From the NCBI GenBank assembly GCA_963748925.1, contig CAVVKG010000003.1:186001-250000 (forward strand): a stretch of 64,000 nt of DNA. The letters run 5' to 3'. The notes under the pieces were generated by a model. The model was not told the origin of the DNA. It did no database searches and was given only the letters and a program-made list of their open reading frames with translations. Made by a program: the position numbers and the translations under genes. Shown piece by piece: positions 54,144-63,747 of the stretch (positions are counted from its first letter, which is position 1; each line of letters begins with the position of its first letter). The DNA comes from Cryomorpha sp963748925 (GTDB lineage: Bacteria; Bacteroidota; Bacteroidia; Flavobacteriales_D; Cryomorphaceae).

Positions 54144-56396
54144 TTACTTAGAAATCATGATTTTGTTAATAGTCATTTCATTTCCATTTATCATTCTCGT
54201 AACATATATTCCGTTTGGAAGTGATAAACCATTGAAGTCAACCCGGTATTCCTTACCTGACTGAGCATCACTATTAAAGAGTGTCGCTACAGTTCGTCCA
54301 TTCATATCCATAACTTCTACAAGTGTTCTGTTGGTTTGAGCAGCTGTAAATATTACAGTTGATTGTCCTGTAGAAGGGTTGGGATAGCTAGAAAGATTTG
54401 ATGTCAATTCAGGAGCATCATTTTCAATGAAATCACAGTTGTGTAATGCAACAACACCATCCACATCGAATCCATCAGGGCTGCCTGAAAGTAAATCGTC
54501 GTTAACAATTTTCACTGCGATAATGTACTCAAGGTTTCCTGGAGCGTCGCTGATGTCAACAAATCCATTGGTGCGGCATACAGTAGAGGCGTAGACGAAG
54601 TCAATACCATCCTGCGATACGTAGATTTTGGCATATTCAGGGTAAGCTTCACAAGAAGGGTTACCAAAAGAAGTTTCTACTATTTCAATATCATCCCCTT
54701 CTAGATTTGGTACGGCTCCATCAAATCCGAGAGTTATACTACCACCGTATCCTAGAGTTACGAATACATTCTGATCAACTCGTTGTGGAGCGCCGATTGC
54801 TTTAGATGAATCTGTTCTGCTAAATGCTATAGCTCCTCCGTTGCTGTTAGTACCTTCAGTGTATTCCAAGACCTCAGTGGCATAGCAATTTCCTGGTTCC
54901 GGTACAACTATTACTTCTTCATTGTCAAAACAACCGCTGGCCATATCGCCATCATAAATTGTGAATAGTTCCCCGTTAAGCACTGCATCGATTGCTACTC
55001 CATAAGTTCCTTCAATATCGTACATGTGAATGTTGTTTGAACCATTTCCTTCGGCAGCAATAAAACCACCATTGCTCATCAAGGCTGCACCGTGAAGGCT
55101 GCTGGCTAAATCGTCACTAATGAGAGTCGCTGTTCCATTTTCAATAAGGTGAAGTCTGGAGTTCGCGTTGTCTCTGCGCTCTAAGAGCAATAGATTTCCT
55201 TCTTCATCAATAATTAAATCACCACCATTTACAGGCACTTGAGATGCAACTAGCTCAGAAGCTCCATTGACCGGGTTGATCTTGTAAATTTTGTTTTGGT
55301 TGCTTGATCCCGCGTAAACCAAACCATCCTCAGCATTCCAAACAGCAGCGTAAAGTCCACCTTTACCCGAAGTGCTAACCGAATTAAGCAAGTCACCAGC
55401 TTCATTGTATGTGCGTAGTTCACTTCCGTTTATTACATAAAGCTCATTTGTAATTGTATTAATCGCAAGGTGAGCACTAATGCCGGATTCGAAAAGTTGA
55501 GTAAGTTCAAACTCTCCATTTACAATAGCACCGCCAAAAACAGTACCTTGAGCATAACCAGGAGTATTATCGGCAATGTAGTAGTACTTAAAGTTTTGGC
55601 AACCTTCTATTACAGGCTCAAATTCTGAACAACCTGCTGCCATGTCTCCGTTGTGCAAGGTAAATGGTGTAGCATAGCTCTGTCCTTCAATTGGCCCTGA
55701 GCCATCTGCCGCATAAACTACAAAAGCATTTGCATCTCGCTCAGAAAGGATAATATTACCATCGTTTGTGCGAGCAATTCCTGTTACTAGAGCAGGTACA
55801 GTGCCAATTTGTAAATTTACAGGGTATTCTAAAGTTACAGGATTGAAAGTATTGATCCGAAATAGTTTTCCGTTTCCTTCTCTGGTAGCTAAAAGAAAGT
55901 TTCCTTCGCCGTCAAAAGCAATATCACCACCCTGAATTGGGGCATCTGAAAATTCTTCGGTAGTCCCTGCCAACTCATCAGTTACCTGATATATTTTGTC
56001 AGTACTTTCAGCAGCGATCATGAATTTATTGTCATGGTTAAATGTTGCATTTATTACACCACTCACATTAATATCTAAATCAACCGGAGTAGAGATTGCG
56101 CCATCGGCTGCACTTACATCAAGCTGCTGATAGGCACCCGTTGTACTGTTTACCAAATAAAGCAGATTGTTAGCGCTATTGTAAGCGATGTGCGCATTGT
56201 AGGGAACTTCCTTAAGTAATGTCATGTTAGCAACCCCCTCACTAAGAGTTACTTCGTAAATGTCTGACGAATTTCCTTCAGCATCCGAATAGTAGAAACG
56301 GTAATCGTTGCAAACTTGATCTTGTGCGTTTGCAGTTGTAAAAGAGATGGCGAGTGTTAATACAGCTCCAAGTAAATTTGTAAATACTTTTTTCAT
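54144..56396 (-). CDS. Secreted propeller protein with T9SS sorting domain
   Basis: A 750-residue exported protein (signal peptide ends ANAQ). Two related beta-propeller-like modules each close with GDMA(A/S)GC, once near residue 250 and once near 485, an internal duplication of about 235 residues. A third region (about 500-660) is a galactose-binding-like domain with AKIYVSQDG. The C-terminal 85 residues are a T9SS Type A signal (YPNPSTGQSTVIF, ending NKIMISK). The ATG at 56396 is chosen over a 37-codon upstream extension that has no signal-peptide character. The role is unknown; surface display is likely. Confidence 0.82.
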   Translation of the reverse strand: MKKVFTNLLGAVLTLAISFTTANAQDQVCNDYRFYYSDAEGNSSDIYEVTLSEGVANMTLLKEVPYNAHIAYNSANNLLYLVNSTTGAYQQLDVSAADGAISTPVDLDINVSGVINATFNHDNKFMIAAESTDKIYQVTDELAGTTEEFSDAPIQGGDIAFDGEGNFLLATREGNGKLFRINTFNPVTLEYPVNLQIGTVPALVTGIARTNDGNIILSERDANAFVVYAADGSGPIEGQSYATPFTLHNGDMAAGCSEFEPVIEGCQNFKYYYIADNTPGYAQGTVFGGAIVNGEFELTQLFESGISAHLAINTITNELYVINGSELRTYNEAGDLLNSVSTSGKGGLYAAVWNAEDGLVYAGSSNQNKIYKINPVNGASELVASQVPVNGGDLIIDEEGNLLLLERRDNANSRLHLIENGTATLISDDLASSLHGAALMSNGGFIAAEGNGSNNIHMYDIEGTYGVAIDAVLNGELFTIYDGDMASGCFDNEEVIVVPEPGNCYATEVLEYTEGTNSNGGAIAFSRTDSSKAIGAPQRVDQNVFVTLGYGGSITLGFDGAVPNLEGDDIEIVETSFGNPSCEAYPEYAKIYVSQDGIDFVYASTVCRTNGFVDISDAPGNLEYIIAVKIVNDDLLSGSPDGFDVDGVVALHNCDFIENDAPELTSNLSSYPNPSTGQSTVIFTAAQTNRTLVEVMDMNGRTVATLFNSDAQSGKEYRVDFNGLSLPNGIYVTRMINGNEMTINKIMISK

Positions 56397-56656
56397 AGTA
56401 ATTTGTTTTTCTGTTGTTAAGCGGTGCAAATATCCGACATTTAACAGGTGATTGTCAAGTTTTATCGATAAAATAAACGGTTTCATCGAAAAAATATTTG
56501 TTTTCATCTATTCCAGAATGAACAAAATTCGAGATTAATACTCTGGTATTCAGTAATTAAGGGTCCAATTTAACTATGTGATAAAAATCGTGCTATTTTA
56601 TTCGTCGAAAATCATTTCTAAATCCATTAGGTGTATCTTTCTCAAAAAAAATAGTG

Positions 56657-57580
56657 ATGAATCCATTAATTGTTGTTCTTCTTGTACTCGTAGTAATTCT
56701 TGTTTTAGCTGGAGTATTCACTGTTCGCCAACAGAGCGCTGCAATCGTTCAGCGTTTTGGTAAATTTCACAGTATGCGGCAGGCAGGTATTCAACTGCGT
56801 ATTCCGCTAGTAGATCAAATTGCTGGACGTATAAACCTGCGTATCCAACAACTAGATGTAAATGTTGAGACCAAAACAAAAGACGATGTATTTGTGCGGC
56901 TAAAGGTATCCGTGCAGTACCTGGTATTGAAAGATAAAATTTACGATGCCTTTTACCGATTAGAAGATCCAAATCAGCAGATTACTTCTTATGTTTTTGA
57001 TACGGTAAGGGCTGAGGTTCCAAAGTTGAAGCTTGATGATGTCTTTGAAAAGAAAGATGATATTGCTATCGCCATTCGCCGTGAGCTGGAACAATCAATG
57101 AATGAATACGGATATGGCATTATAAAAGCTCTGGTTACAGATATTGATCCGGATGTAGCTGTAAAGCAGGCGATGAATCGTATCAACGCGGCAGAACGCG
57201 AAAAGGTTGCAGCGGAATATGATGGTGAGGCAGAGAGAATACGAATTGTAGCAAAGGCCACAGCAGAAGCGGAAAGCAAGCGCCTTCAGGGTAGGGGTAT
57301 AGCTGACCAGCGCAGGGAAATAGCTAGAGGATTGGAAGAATCAGTGCATGTTTTAAATCAAGTAGGAATTAATTCGCAAGAGGCATCCGCACTAATTGTA
57401 ATTACACAACACTACGATACTTTGCAAGCCGTAAGCGAGCATACCCGAAGTAATTTAATTCTGCTTCCAAACAATCCTACCGCTGCCAATGACATGTTGG
57501 TTAATCTCACAACCTCATTCGCCGCAGCGAAAACAATGGACCGCATGGACGACGAACCTGATGATAGAAATAAGAAGTAG
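56657..57580 (+). CDS. SPFH/Band-7 (stomatin/paraslipin) protein
   Basis: A 307-residue membrane-microdomain protein with an N-terminal helix (residues 3-23), a Band-7 domain (VFTVRQQSAAIVQRFGKFH near 21-39, then PLVDQIAGRINLR), and a coiled-coil AEREKVAAEYDGEAERIRI-type stretch near 175-193. The family organises membrane protein quality control. The usual NfeD partner is not adjacent. The start is the ATG at 56657, directly after an in-frame GTG. Confidence 0.92.
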   Translation: MNPLIVVLLVLVVILVLAGVFTVRQQSAAIVQRFGKFHSMRQAGIQLRIPLVDQIAGRINLRIQQLDVNVETKTKDDVFVRLKVSVQYLVLKDKIYDAFYRLEDPNQQITSYVFDTVRAEVPKLKLDDVFEKKDDIAIAIRRELEQSMNEYGYGIIKALVTDIDPDVAVKQAMNRINAAEREKVAAEYDGEAERIRIVAKATAEAESKRLQGRGIADQRREIARGLEESVHVLNQVGINSQEASALIVITQHYDTLQAVSEHTRSNLILLPNNPTAANDMLVNLTTSFAAAKTMDRMDDEPDDRNKK

Positions 57581-57611
57581 CGCCACACATCTGCAATAAG
57601 TAACATTTATA

Positions 57612-60095
57612 CTATTCTGAAACCTTTACAAATTTGTCCTGATGCCAGGTGGCGCCAATCTTATAGTTGATGATATATAAACCCTCTGTCAGTGTGCTGA
57701 TATCAATTCGGAAATAGCGCCGATTATTGATAATGCCTTGATTTGTATTTCTAATAAGTTTACCAGAAGGTGAATAGATGCGATATTCAACATTTTCTCC
57801 TAAATCTTGAAGACTACTTATTTCAATTTGATCCCTTGCTGGATTAGGTTTTAGGACAAAAGCTTCTGTTTGAGGAAAAGGTTCTCTAAGAGTTTGATCA
57901 CAATCAGGATAAATAAATCTAGAATCAGTAGCGGAGAGACCACCCGGATCGGTCACTGTTACTTCTATTCGATACCAATAAGATTCCTGTTCAAGGCATC
58001 CCGTCGGAAAAACTTCGATGGTTTGATTGTTTCCTTCATAGGAACTCAATTTGTGAAAATGGGTATTGTGGTAGAGAAACAGTTGCCAGTGATACTGCAT
58101 TTGGGATGCGGTTTGCTCATTATCTGAGACTTCGGCAGTTAACATTAATTCAGTTGGGCGTGTGGTAAAATAGAGTTCACCTTCGGTAATGCTGGTTATG
58201 TGTGTAGTGGGAGGGGTATTATTTAGTGAAATTGGAATTTCTATACTTGCCGTAGCATCCTCCGTATCAGAGATAGTTAGCGTTGCAGTGAATGTTTGAA
58301 CCAGATCACTGTCAGCAATGTATGTGTGTTCAACAATAGCACCAGATGCTGTATTTCCATCACCTAGATCCCATTCAAAAGTAAGGGGACCTCCTTCCGG
58401 GTCATAGCTTTCACTTGCATCCAATATTACGTTTTGCGGACTGAATCCATAAACCAATTCAGGGGTTACCTCTATTATAGGTTTAAGATTACCACCAAAA
58501 CAAATTCTGTGAATATTAGAAGGCGAGATTGAGGTGACATAGATGCATCCATCGTTTGGAGATTGGGTCACATGAATAGGACTGCCAATGCTTTCGGTCC
58601 AGTTTTCAATTCTTTGTAACTCATTGTTATCATCAAAGTAGAAAGCATTAAGCCAACCTGAATAATCGGCTTGAATATACCAGCCTTGGTACTCTTGCGG
58701 AATATTGTCACCATTCAGGAAAGTTCCTCCTGACCCGCTGATTCCCTTAAAGTTTATACCATCTACAGGACTTTCAGGATCTGTAACAGACATGTAGCTT
58801 GCACTTCCGTTTTCATCCCATGAGGGAATAACAGCGTTTGGATTTGAACTATTGGCATAATTAGCGTAAGCAAGAGCTGGCCGCTCGTGAACAAAAGTTT
58901 TGATTGTGTCACCTATCATTACATCAGGATCGCAAGGATTTGGGAACGAGTACTCATGAAATTGATTCGCCTCAATCACTGTTTTTTGGAAATCGATATT
59001 TGTCTCGCTGCAACCTGGGCTAGCTGCCAGTGGGTTAGGAGCATTGGGATTTTGAGTAGCTGAAGCATAATAAAAATCGTGCTTTTCAGGTCCCTGGTAC
59101 ATTGGCCAGCCGAAATTAAGGCCACTGTCGTTAACCACATTAATTTCTTCCCAAACCCAGTCGCCCACATCAGAAACATATAAAGTACCCGGAAAACCAT
59201 CTTCAAGATTTCCATAGCCCGTACCGGGCCTCAAGCTCATTCGATATGGGTTTCTCAATCCCAAAGCCCATGTTTTCGATCGTGGGCTATTTGGATTTTC
59301 TGATTGATAGAAAGGATTGTTTGGGAGTCCCTCACCGGTTTCAGGGTTAATTCTCAAAACTTTGCCATTTAGGCCATCTAAAAATTGGGCACGATAACCA
59401 CCGAGAAATTCACGTTCGGTTATAATACCGTCGATAAATGCAATGCTGTCATAGGCATAAGCTGGTAAAGGACCTTCTCCGTTGTAGCCGGTTCCCTGAT
59501 CATTACCTACCCAAGTATTGCCATCGCCAGCCGTTAGCATCAGTGATCCGTCTTCACCAAATTGAATAGTCCCGGCGCCATGAGAGGCTGTACAAATGGG
59601 TATTCCAGATCCTATTTCATTTCCGAGAAGTACCTGACGGCTATCGGGAATGGATGTTTGAAAAGTAGTATTATCAATAGTGTATCTTGTAAGCCGACCC
59701 ATCGAAGCGGTATATGCCTCTGAGGCGTTGGGGTCATATTGCGGAGTTCCAAAATATTTGTAATAATGTCTGTCAACCGCATAGAGAAGGTAAACATATC
59801 CATTCTCAAGAAAGTGAGGATCTAGTGCAGCTCCTACAAGACCCATATCACCCCAAAAGGCTACTTCTTCAGAAATATCAACGACAGGTTGTTCACCTAT
59901 AACACCGTCTTTAATAATCCAAAGCTTACCTGAAATTTCCCAAACAGCTGCTATGGTTGAATCCGTTGGCAAATATCCTCCGGGAACTTCAAATTGGCTG
60001 TAAGCAATTTCTTCAACAAATCCCTCGGGATAATTATTCTGAGCAAAACCCAATATTCCTAAAAAGAGAAAAATGAGCGATAGTATTTTCTTCAT
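57612..60095 (-). CDS. Secreted PQQ-type sugar dehydrogenase with PKD and T9SS domains
   Basis: A 827-residue exported protein (signal peptide ends FAQ, residue 19). A glucose/sorbosone dehydrogenase-like six-bladed propeller (about 25-500) carries GDMGLVGAALDPHF, ASHGAGTIQFGEDG, LTAGDGN and ALGLRNPYRMSL, the Asp/His/Arg pattern of soluble PQQ enzymes. A PKD domain (DASESYDPEGGPLTFEWDLGDG) follows, then an Ig-like region and a T9SS Type A domain (KPNPARDQIEISS). The ATG at 60095 is chosen, after a strong promoter. It probably oxidises sugars or alcohols outside the cell, if PQQ is available. Confidence 0.88.
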   Translation of the reverse strand: MKKILSLIFLFLGILGFAQNNYPEGFVEEIAYSQFEVPGGYLPTDSTIAAVWEISGKLWIIKDGVIGEQPVVDISEEVAFWGDMGLVGAALDPHFLENGYVYLLYAVDRHYYKYFGTPQYDPNASEAYTASMGRLTRYTIDNTTFQTSIPDSRQVLLGNEIGSGIPICTASHGAGTIQFGEDGSLMLTAGDGNTWVGNDQGTGYNGEGPLPAYAYDSIAFIDGIITEREFLGGYRAQFLDGLNGKVLRINPETGEGLPNNPFYQSENPNSPRSKTWALGLRNPYRMSLRPGTGYGNLEDGFPGTLYVSDVGDWVWEEINVVNDSGLNFGWPMYQGPEKHDFYYASATQNPNAPNPLAASPGCSETNIDFQKTVIEANQFHEYSFPNPCDPDVMIGDTIKTFVHERPALAYANYANSSNPNAVIPSWDENGSASYMSVTDPESPVDGINFKGISGSGGTFLNGDNIPQEYQGWYIQADYSGWLNAFYFDDNNELQRIENWTESIGSPIHVTQSPNDGCIYVTSISPSNIHRICFGGNLKPIIEVTPELVYGFSPQNVILDASESYDPEGGPLTFEWDLGDGNTASGAIVEHTYIADSDLVQTFTATLTISDTEDATASIEIPISLNNTPPTTHITSITEGELYFTTRPTELMLTAEVSDNEQTASQMQYHWQLFLYHNTHFHKLSSYEGNNQTIEVFPTGCLEQESYWYRIEVTVTDPGGLSATDSRFIYPDCDQTLREPFPQTEAFVLKPNPARDQIEISSLQDLGENVEYRIYSPSGKLIRNTNQGIINNRRYFRIDISTLTEGLYIINYKIGATWHQDKFVKVSE

Positions 60096-60115
60096 AAATA
60101 CACTCGTGTAGTTAG

Positions 60116-60150
60116 CAAAGGTAAAAATCGCCTGCTTCTTGTTTAGCAAA
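60116..60150 (-). promoter_or_regulatory. Promoter of the sugar dehydrogenase gene
   Basis: On the minus strand TTTG (60150-60147), 23 bases, then TACCTTTG (60123-60116), 21 bases before the ATG. Confidence 0.7.
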
Positions 60151-60178
60151 GTTTTCATTGGATCAATGAATCCTAATA

Positions 60179-60208
60179 AAAAAGACCCGAAATAGTTTCG
60201 GGTCTTTA
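60179..60208 (-). terminator. Terminator of the lolA gene
   Basis: AAAGACCCGAAA pairs with TTTCGGGTCTTT, loop TAG, a perfect 12-bp stem with a T-run on the minus strand, 26 bases beyond the stop at 60233. Confidence 0.85.
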
Positions 60209-60232
60209 GTAAATTCTATTTAGTTTTAAATC

Positions 60233-60880
60233 CTAACGGTTGTCAATCACCTCTGAGCCTGGGTGAGCCGATTTATCAAATACAAAAGTTTCAGAACCAT
60301 ATTCGGCATTGGTTTTAAACGATTTTACGACATAAGTATAATTGTCGCCTTGTTTTCCCAAAATCTCAACTTTTCCTATTTCTTCCTTAGCCTGGTCGAT
60401 ATATACCTTGATGGTATGAAAGGTTTTATCAGCAGGCTCGGTGGGGATTAATTTGATTACGTCATAAGTCTTGCCATTTTCGACTATTTCTTTTTCGTAA
60501 TAGTTCTTAAAGCCTGTTTCCCACACGGTATAGAGCTTTGACGGATTCAAGGCATCATCACCGCCTTCGGCAAAGTCGATATACACCTCATTCATATCCT
60601 CGTTGTACGTCCAGCGGGTTTCACCATCTGAATATATCTGATTGTCGCCTAGTTTGATATAGTATTTCTGACCTTTCATTTTGATCATTCCTTCTTGAGT
60701 TTGCTTCAAATCTGCAGCTTTATCTTCAAGTGTAAAGGTGAAATCACTAGTAATAGTGGTGTATTGGCGCGTTTTATTACTGACTTTGTCTAGTATTGCC
60801 TTCGATTTAGCATCTTGAGCATTTACAATTCCCGATAAGGTTATAAGTGCAGCAATAAGAATGGTTTGTATATTTTTCAT
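60233..60880 (-). CDS. lolA: LolA-like periplasmic lipoprotein carrier
   Basis: A 215-residue periplasmic protein (signal peptide ends VNAQ, residue 22) of the LolA fold. It has SDFTFTLEDKAADLKQTQEGMIKMKGQKYYIKLG (near 45-78, seen as strands) and DGETRWTYNEDMNEVYI. It would ferry lipoproteins to the outer membrane. It is placed directly after ftsK with a 3-base gap, a conserved ftsK-lolA pairing in Bacteroidetes. Confidence 0.9.
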   Translation of the reverse strand: MKNIQTILIAALITLSGIVNAQDAKSKAILDKVSNKTRQYTTITSDFTFTLEDKAADLKQTQEGMIKMKGQKYYIKLGDNQIYSDGETRWTYNEDMNEVYIDFAEGGDDALNPSKLYTVWETGFKNYYEKEIVENGKTYDVIKLIPTEPADKTFHTIKVYIDQAKEEIGKVEILGKQGDNYTYVVKSFKTNAEYGSETFVFDKSAHPGSEVIDNR

Positions 60881-60883
60881 GAG

Positions 60884-62491
60884 TTAGTTTTCTATATTTT
60901 CAGTCTCAGCCTTCAATAACTGTTCCAAAGAGTATTCATCGGGAACTAAAACCTGTCGAGCTTTACTTCCTTCAAACTGGCCAACGATTCCTGCGGCCTC
61001 CAGTTGGTCTATAATTCTACCCGCTCTATTGTACCCAAGTTTCAACTTTCGTTGAATTAAAGAGGTAGATCCCTGTTGGTTCATAACGATAACTCGTGCA
61101 GCGTCTTCAAATAGCGCATCGCGATCGCCCAGATCAATTTCACCGGGCCCGCTTCCTTCTTCATCTGCAACTTCTGGCAGGTCGAATGCATGCGGATAGG
61201 CACGTTGATTACCAATAAACTCTGTTATCTCATCTACTTCGGGTGTGTCAACGAATCCACACTGTAAGCGAATTACGTCATTTCCCGTAGAGAGTAGCAT
61301 ATCTCCGCGACCTATCAACTGGTCTGCTCCACCTGTGTCGAGAATAGTTCTAGAGTCAATTTTTGAGGAAACTCTAAAAGCAATACGAGCGGGGAAATTG
61401 GCTTTAATAACACCCGTAATAATGTTTACCGATGGACGTTGGGTCGCAATTATAAGGTGTATTCCAATGGCTCTGGCCAACTGCGCCAAACGTGCTATTG
61501 GGGTTTCTACCTCCTTACCGGCGGTCATAATCAAGTCGGCAAACTCATCAACAACCAGTACAATATATGGAAGATAAGCATGCCCGTTTTCCGGGTTTAG
61601 CTTACGCTTAATAAACTTGGCATTGTATTCCTTCAGGTTTCTAACCCCAGCATTTTTAAGCATCTCATAGCGGTTGTCCATTTCGATGCAAAGAGAGTTC
61701 AGCGTTTTTACAACCTTTTTGGTATCCGTAATAATGGCTTCTTCTTCATCGGGAAGTTTTGCCAGATAGTGGCGCTCTATTTTATTGAAAAGAGTAAGCT
61801 CAACCTTTTTAGGGTCAACCAATACAAATTTAATCTGCGACGGGTGGCGTTTGTAAAGCAAAGAAACCAGTATTGCGTTAAGCCCAACTGATTTACCCTG
61901 TCCGGTAGCACCGGCCATAAGAAGGTGAGGCATCTTGGCAAGGTCGGCTATGAAGGTTTCATTGCTAATGGTTTTACCCAAGGCTATCGGAAGTTCCATT
62001 GTTGAGTTCTGGAATTTTTCCGAAGCAATAAGCGAGCGCATCGATACAATATCAGGGTTGCTGTTTGGCACCTCAATACCAATGGTTCCCCTTCCGGGGA
62101 TAGGAGCGATGATTCGAATACCCAGTGCGGCAAGGCTTAGCGCAATGTCGTCTTCCAGGTTTTTGATTTTGCTGATCCGCACACCGGGTGCGGGAACAAT
62201 TTCATAAAGCGTTACAGTAGGCCCGATGGTGGCCTTAATTTTTTCTATTTCAATTTTATAGTGCGACAGCGTAGTAACAATCTTATTCTTGTTTTCCTCA
62301 AGCTCTTCCTTACTTACAGTTACCTTTCCGCCTCCATAATCCTGTAAGAGGTCAATGCCGGGCATTTGATATTGTGCCAGGTCGAGGGTAGGATCGTATT
62401 CACCAAAGTCTTTTACCTTTTGATTTAATTCTTGTTCGGTGAGTTCTTTTTCTTGTTTTGGTGCTTCGACAGTAAATTCACGCATCATCAT
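60884..62491 (-). CDS. ftsK: FtsK motor part (C-terminal half of a split DNA translocase)
   Basis: A 535-residue fragment containing the FtsK alpha/beta/gamma domains. The Walker A GATGQGKS is near residue 194, VVDEFADLI near 318 and ATQRPSVNIITG near 354, with a C-terminal winged-helix gamma domain (LIQRKLKLGYNRAGRIIDQLE). It starts MMMREFTVEAP at an ATGATGATG overlapping the TGA of the upstream membrane part. The two together equal a normal FtsK (about 840 residues). It pumps the chromosome termini during division. Confidence 0.92.
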   Translation of the reverse strand: MMMREFTVEAPKQEKELTEQELNQKVKDFGEYDPTLDLAQYQMPGIDLLQDYGGGKVTVSKEELEENKNKIVTTLSHYKIEIEKIKATIGPTVTLYEIVPAPGVRISKIKNLEDDIALSLAALGIRIIAPIPGRGTIGIEVPNSNPDIVSMRSLIASEKFQNSTMELPIALGKTISNETFIADLAKMPHLLMAGATGQGKSVGLNAILVSLLYKRHPSQIKFVLVDPKKVELTLFNKIERHYLAKLPDEEEAIITDTKKVVKTLNSLCIEMDNRYEMLKNAGVRNLKEYNAKFIKRKLNPENGHAYLPYIVLVVDEFADLIMTAGKEVETPIARLAQLARAIGIHLIIATQRPSVNIITGVIKANFPARIAFRVSSKIDSRTILDTGGADQLIGRGDMLLSTGNDVIRLQCGFVDTPEVDEITEFIGNQRAYPHAFDLPEVADEEGSGPGEIDLGDRDALFEDAARVIVMNQQGSTSLIQRKLKLGYNRAGRIIDQLEAAGIVGQFEGSKARQVLVPDEYSLEQLLKAETENIEN

Positions 62492-63411
62492 CTTGCTTGT
62501 TCAGGCTCAGGAGCAGAAGTTTCGAACTCGAGTTCATTCTCAATTTCCAATTCTTTAGTTGGCTCTGGTTCTTTTTTGGTAGCGGGCTTTTCAGTAATTT
62601 CTACTTCTTCAAAGTCGTCATCACTCATAGCAAGGTCGGCAGCCGACTTCTGAAAATTATCCTGTTCGCCGATTGTGTCATGAAAATCTTCTTTCTCATC
62701 ATCCTCAAGGGCTGCGGCTCGGGCCTCTGCAGCTTTATTTTTTACTGAGGTAAGAGTATTTTCAAAGCTGGTACCTGCAGCAGTTGCCATGCTGCCCAGC
62801 CAGGTAAAAGATGGATTAAAAACAGCTATTATGAAAGCGATGGCTGCAAAGAATAACAATATACCTGTTCCTATTTGGCCTACTACACCGTAAAGGATAT
62901 GATTTAATTCATAGCCAAATGCCCCGCCTACAAATTGCGCGTTTTCAGCGCGAAAGAGGTAAGAGAGAAGAGGAGAAAAAATAACCATGGCCAGAATAGA
63001 AACAAAGAATGTTTTTACCGGTGGAAGCAAATTTTTCTTGAAAAGGACTTTAAAGCCAAAATTGAAAAAGATCAAAATAAAGAGGAAGCTCATTATACCA
63101 AACCACTGATGTATAAAGAGATGTCCAACCATAGCACCCAATGGGCCGAGCCAGTTTTCGGCATCGTAATTTCCTTCGCGCAACACAACCCACCAGCTAT
63201 CAGAAAGCATAGATTGGTCAGCTTTCCAGGTAAAGATAAAGCTGGTAAAAGCGATTAAGCAGTAAATACATAAAAAGAAAATCAAGAGACCGCCGATGCG
63301 ATGCGTACGCTGATCGCTCAGAAGATTCTTAAATCCACCTGTACCCGAAGAAGTGGTTTTCTTGGTGGTAGGTTTCTTTGCAGTAGGTTTTATGCGGTTT
63401 TTCTTTGCCAT
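62488..63411 (-). CDS. ftsK: FtsK membrane part (N-terminal half)
   Basis: A 307-residue membrane-anchoring half with a basic start (MAKKNRIKPTAKKPTTKKT), four to five membrane helices (residues 40-205) and an acidic linker ending SAPEPEQAR, then TGA. Normally this linker runs on into the motor. Here a frame change of one base missing (or two extra) separates the halves, leaving a 4-base ATGA overlap. It is either a real two-subunit arrangement or a sequencing/assembly error. Confidence 0.9.
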   Translation of the reverse strand: MAKKNRIKPTAKKPTTKKTTSSGTGGFKNLLSDQRTHRIGGLLIFFLCIYCLIAFTSFIFTWKADQSMLSDSWWVVLREGNYDAENWLGPLGAMVGHLFIHQWFGIMSFLFILIFFNFGFKVLFKKNLLPPVKTFFVSILAMVIFSPLLSYLFRAENAQFVGGAFGYELNHILYGVVGQIGTGILLFFAAIAFIIAVFNPSFTWLGSMATAAGTSFENTLTSVKNKAAEARAAALEDDEKEDFHDTIGEQDNFQKSAADLAMSDDDFEEVEITEKPATKKEPEPTKELEIENELEFETSAPEPEQAR

Positions 63412-63445
63412 TGATTAATTCTGTGGTCCATTGATGGTCAATCTT

Positions 63446-63480
63446 CAAATTTACATCACAGGGGTTTGTGATAACGCAAA
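63446..63480 (-). promoter_or_regulatory. ftsK promoter with internal palindrome
   Basis: TTTG (63480-63477), 23 bases, then TAAATTTG (63453-63446), 35 bases before the ATG. Between them lies ATCACA-N6-TGTGAT (63455-63472), an inverted repeat that could bind a regulator. Confidence 0.6.
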
Positions 63481-63676
63481 AATCTCGGAGGTATTTCAAC
63501 AGTGGGATGTTGACGGTTTTTTTTGTCAAAGCAGCGCACATCCCGGATCCAGTTTTTTGCCCAAGCCAAAGGCATGGCCGACATCCTGATTAGTGATTAT
63601 TTGAGGCATGATGCTGTGATGCATAGTATTCATACCACATTGAAAAGTCTTTCAATCATTTTGTCTCCCCATTCCT

Positions 63677-63684
63677 TACCTTTG
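63677..63684 (+). promoter_or_regulatory. -7 box of the DUF2279 gene
   Basis: TACCTTTG, a perfect match, about 64 bases before the proposed start. Confidence 0.5.
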
Positions 63685-63747
63685 TTTTATTTTCAAAATA
63701 TCTACTCAGCCTATTTAATATTCCATCTCCTTATTCGCAAAGGCATT

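Larger units (their letters stand above)
63412..63747. other. 336-bp gap between ftsK and the DUF2279 gene
   Basis: Holds the ftsK promoter and palindrome on one side and the -7 box (TACCTTTG, 63677-63684) of the plus-strand gene on the other. I see no further gene or RNA. Confidence 0.6.

Noticed and set aside
63455..63472. CRP binding site upstream of ftsK
   Set aside because: CRP sites read TGTGA-N6-TCACA; here the halves are in the opposite order.
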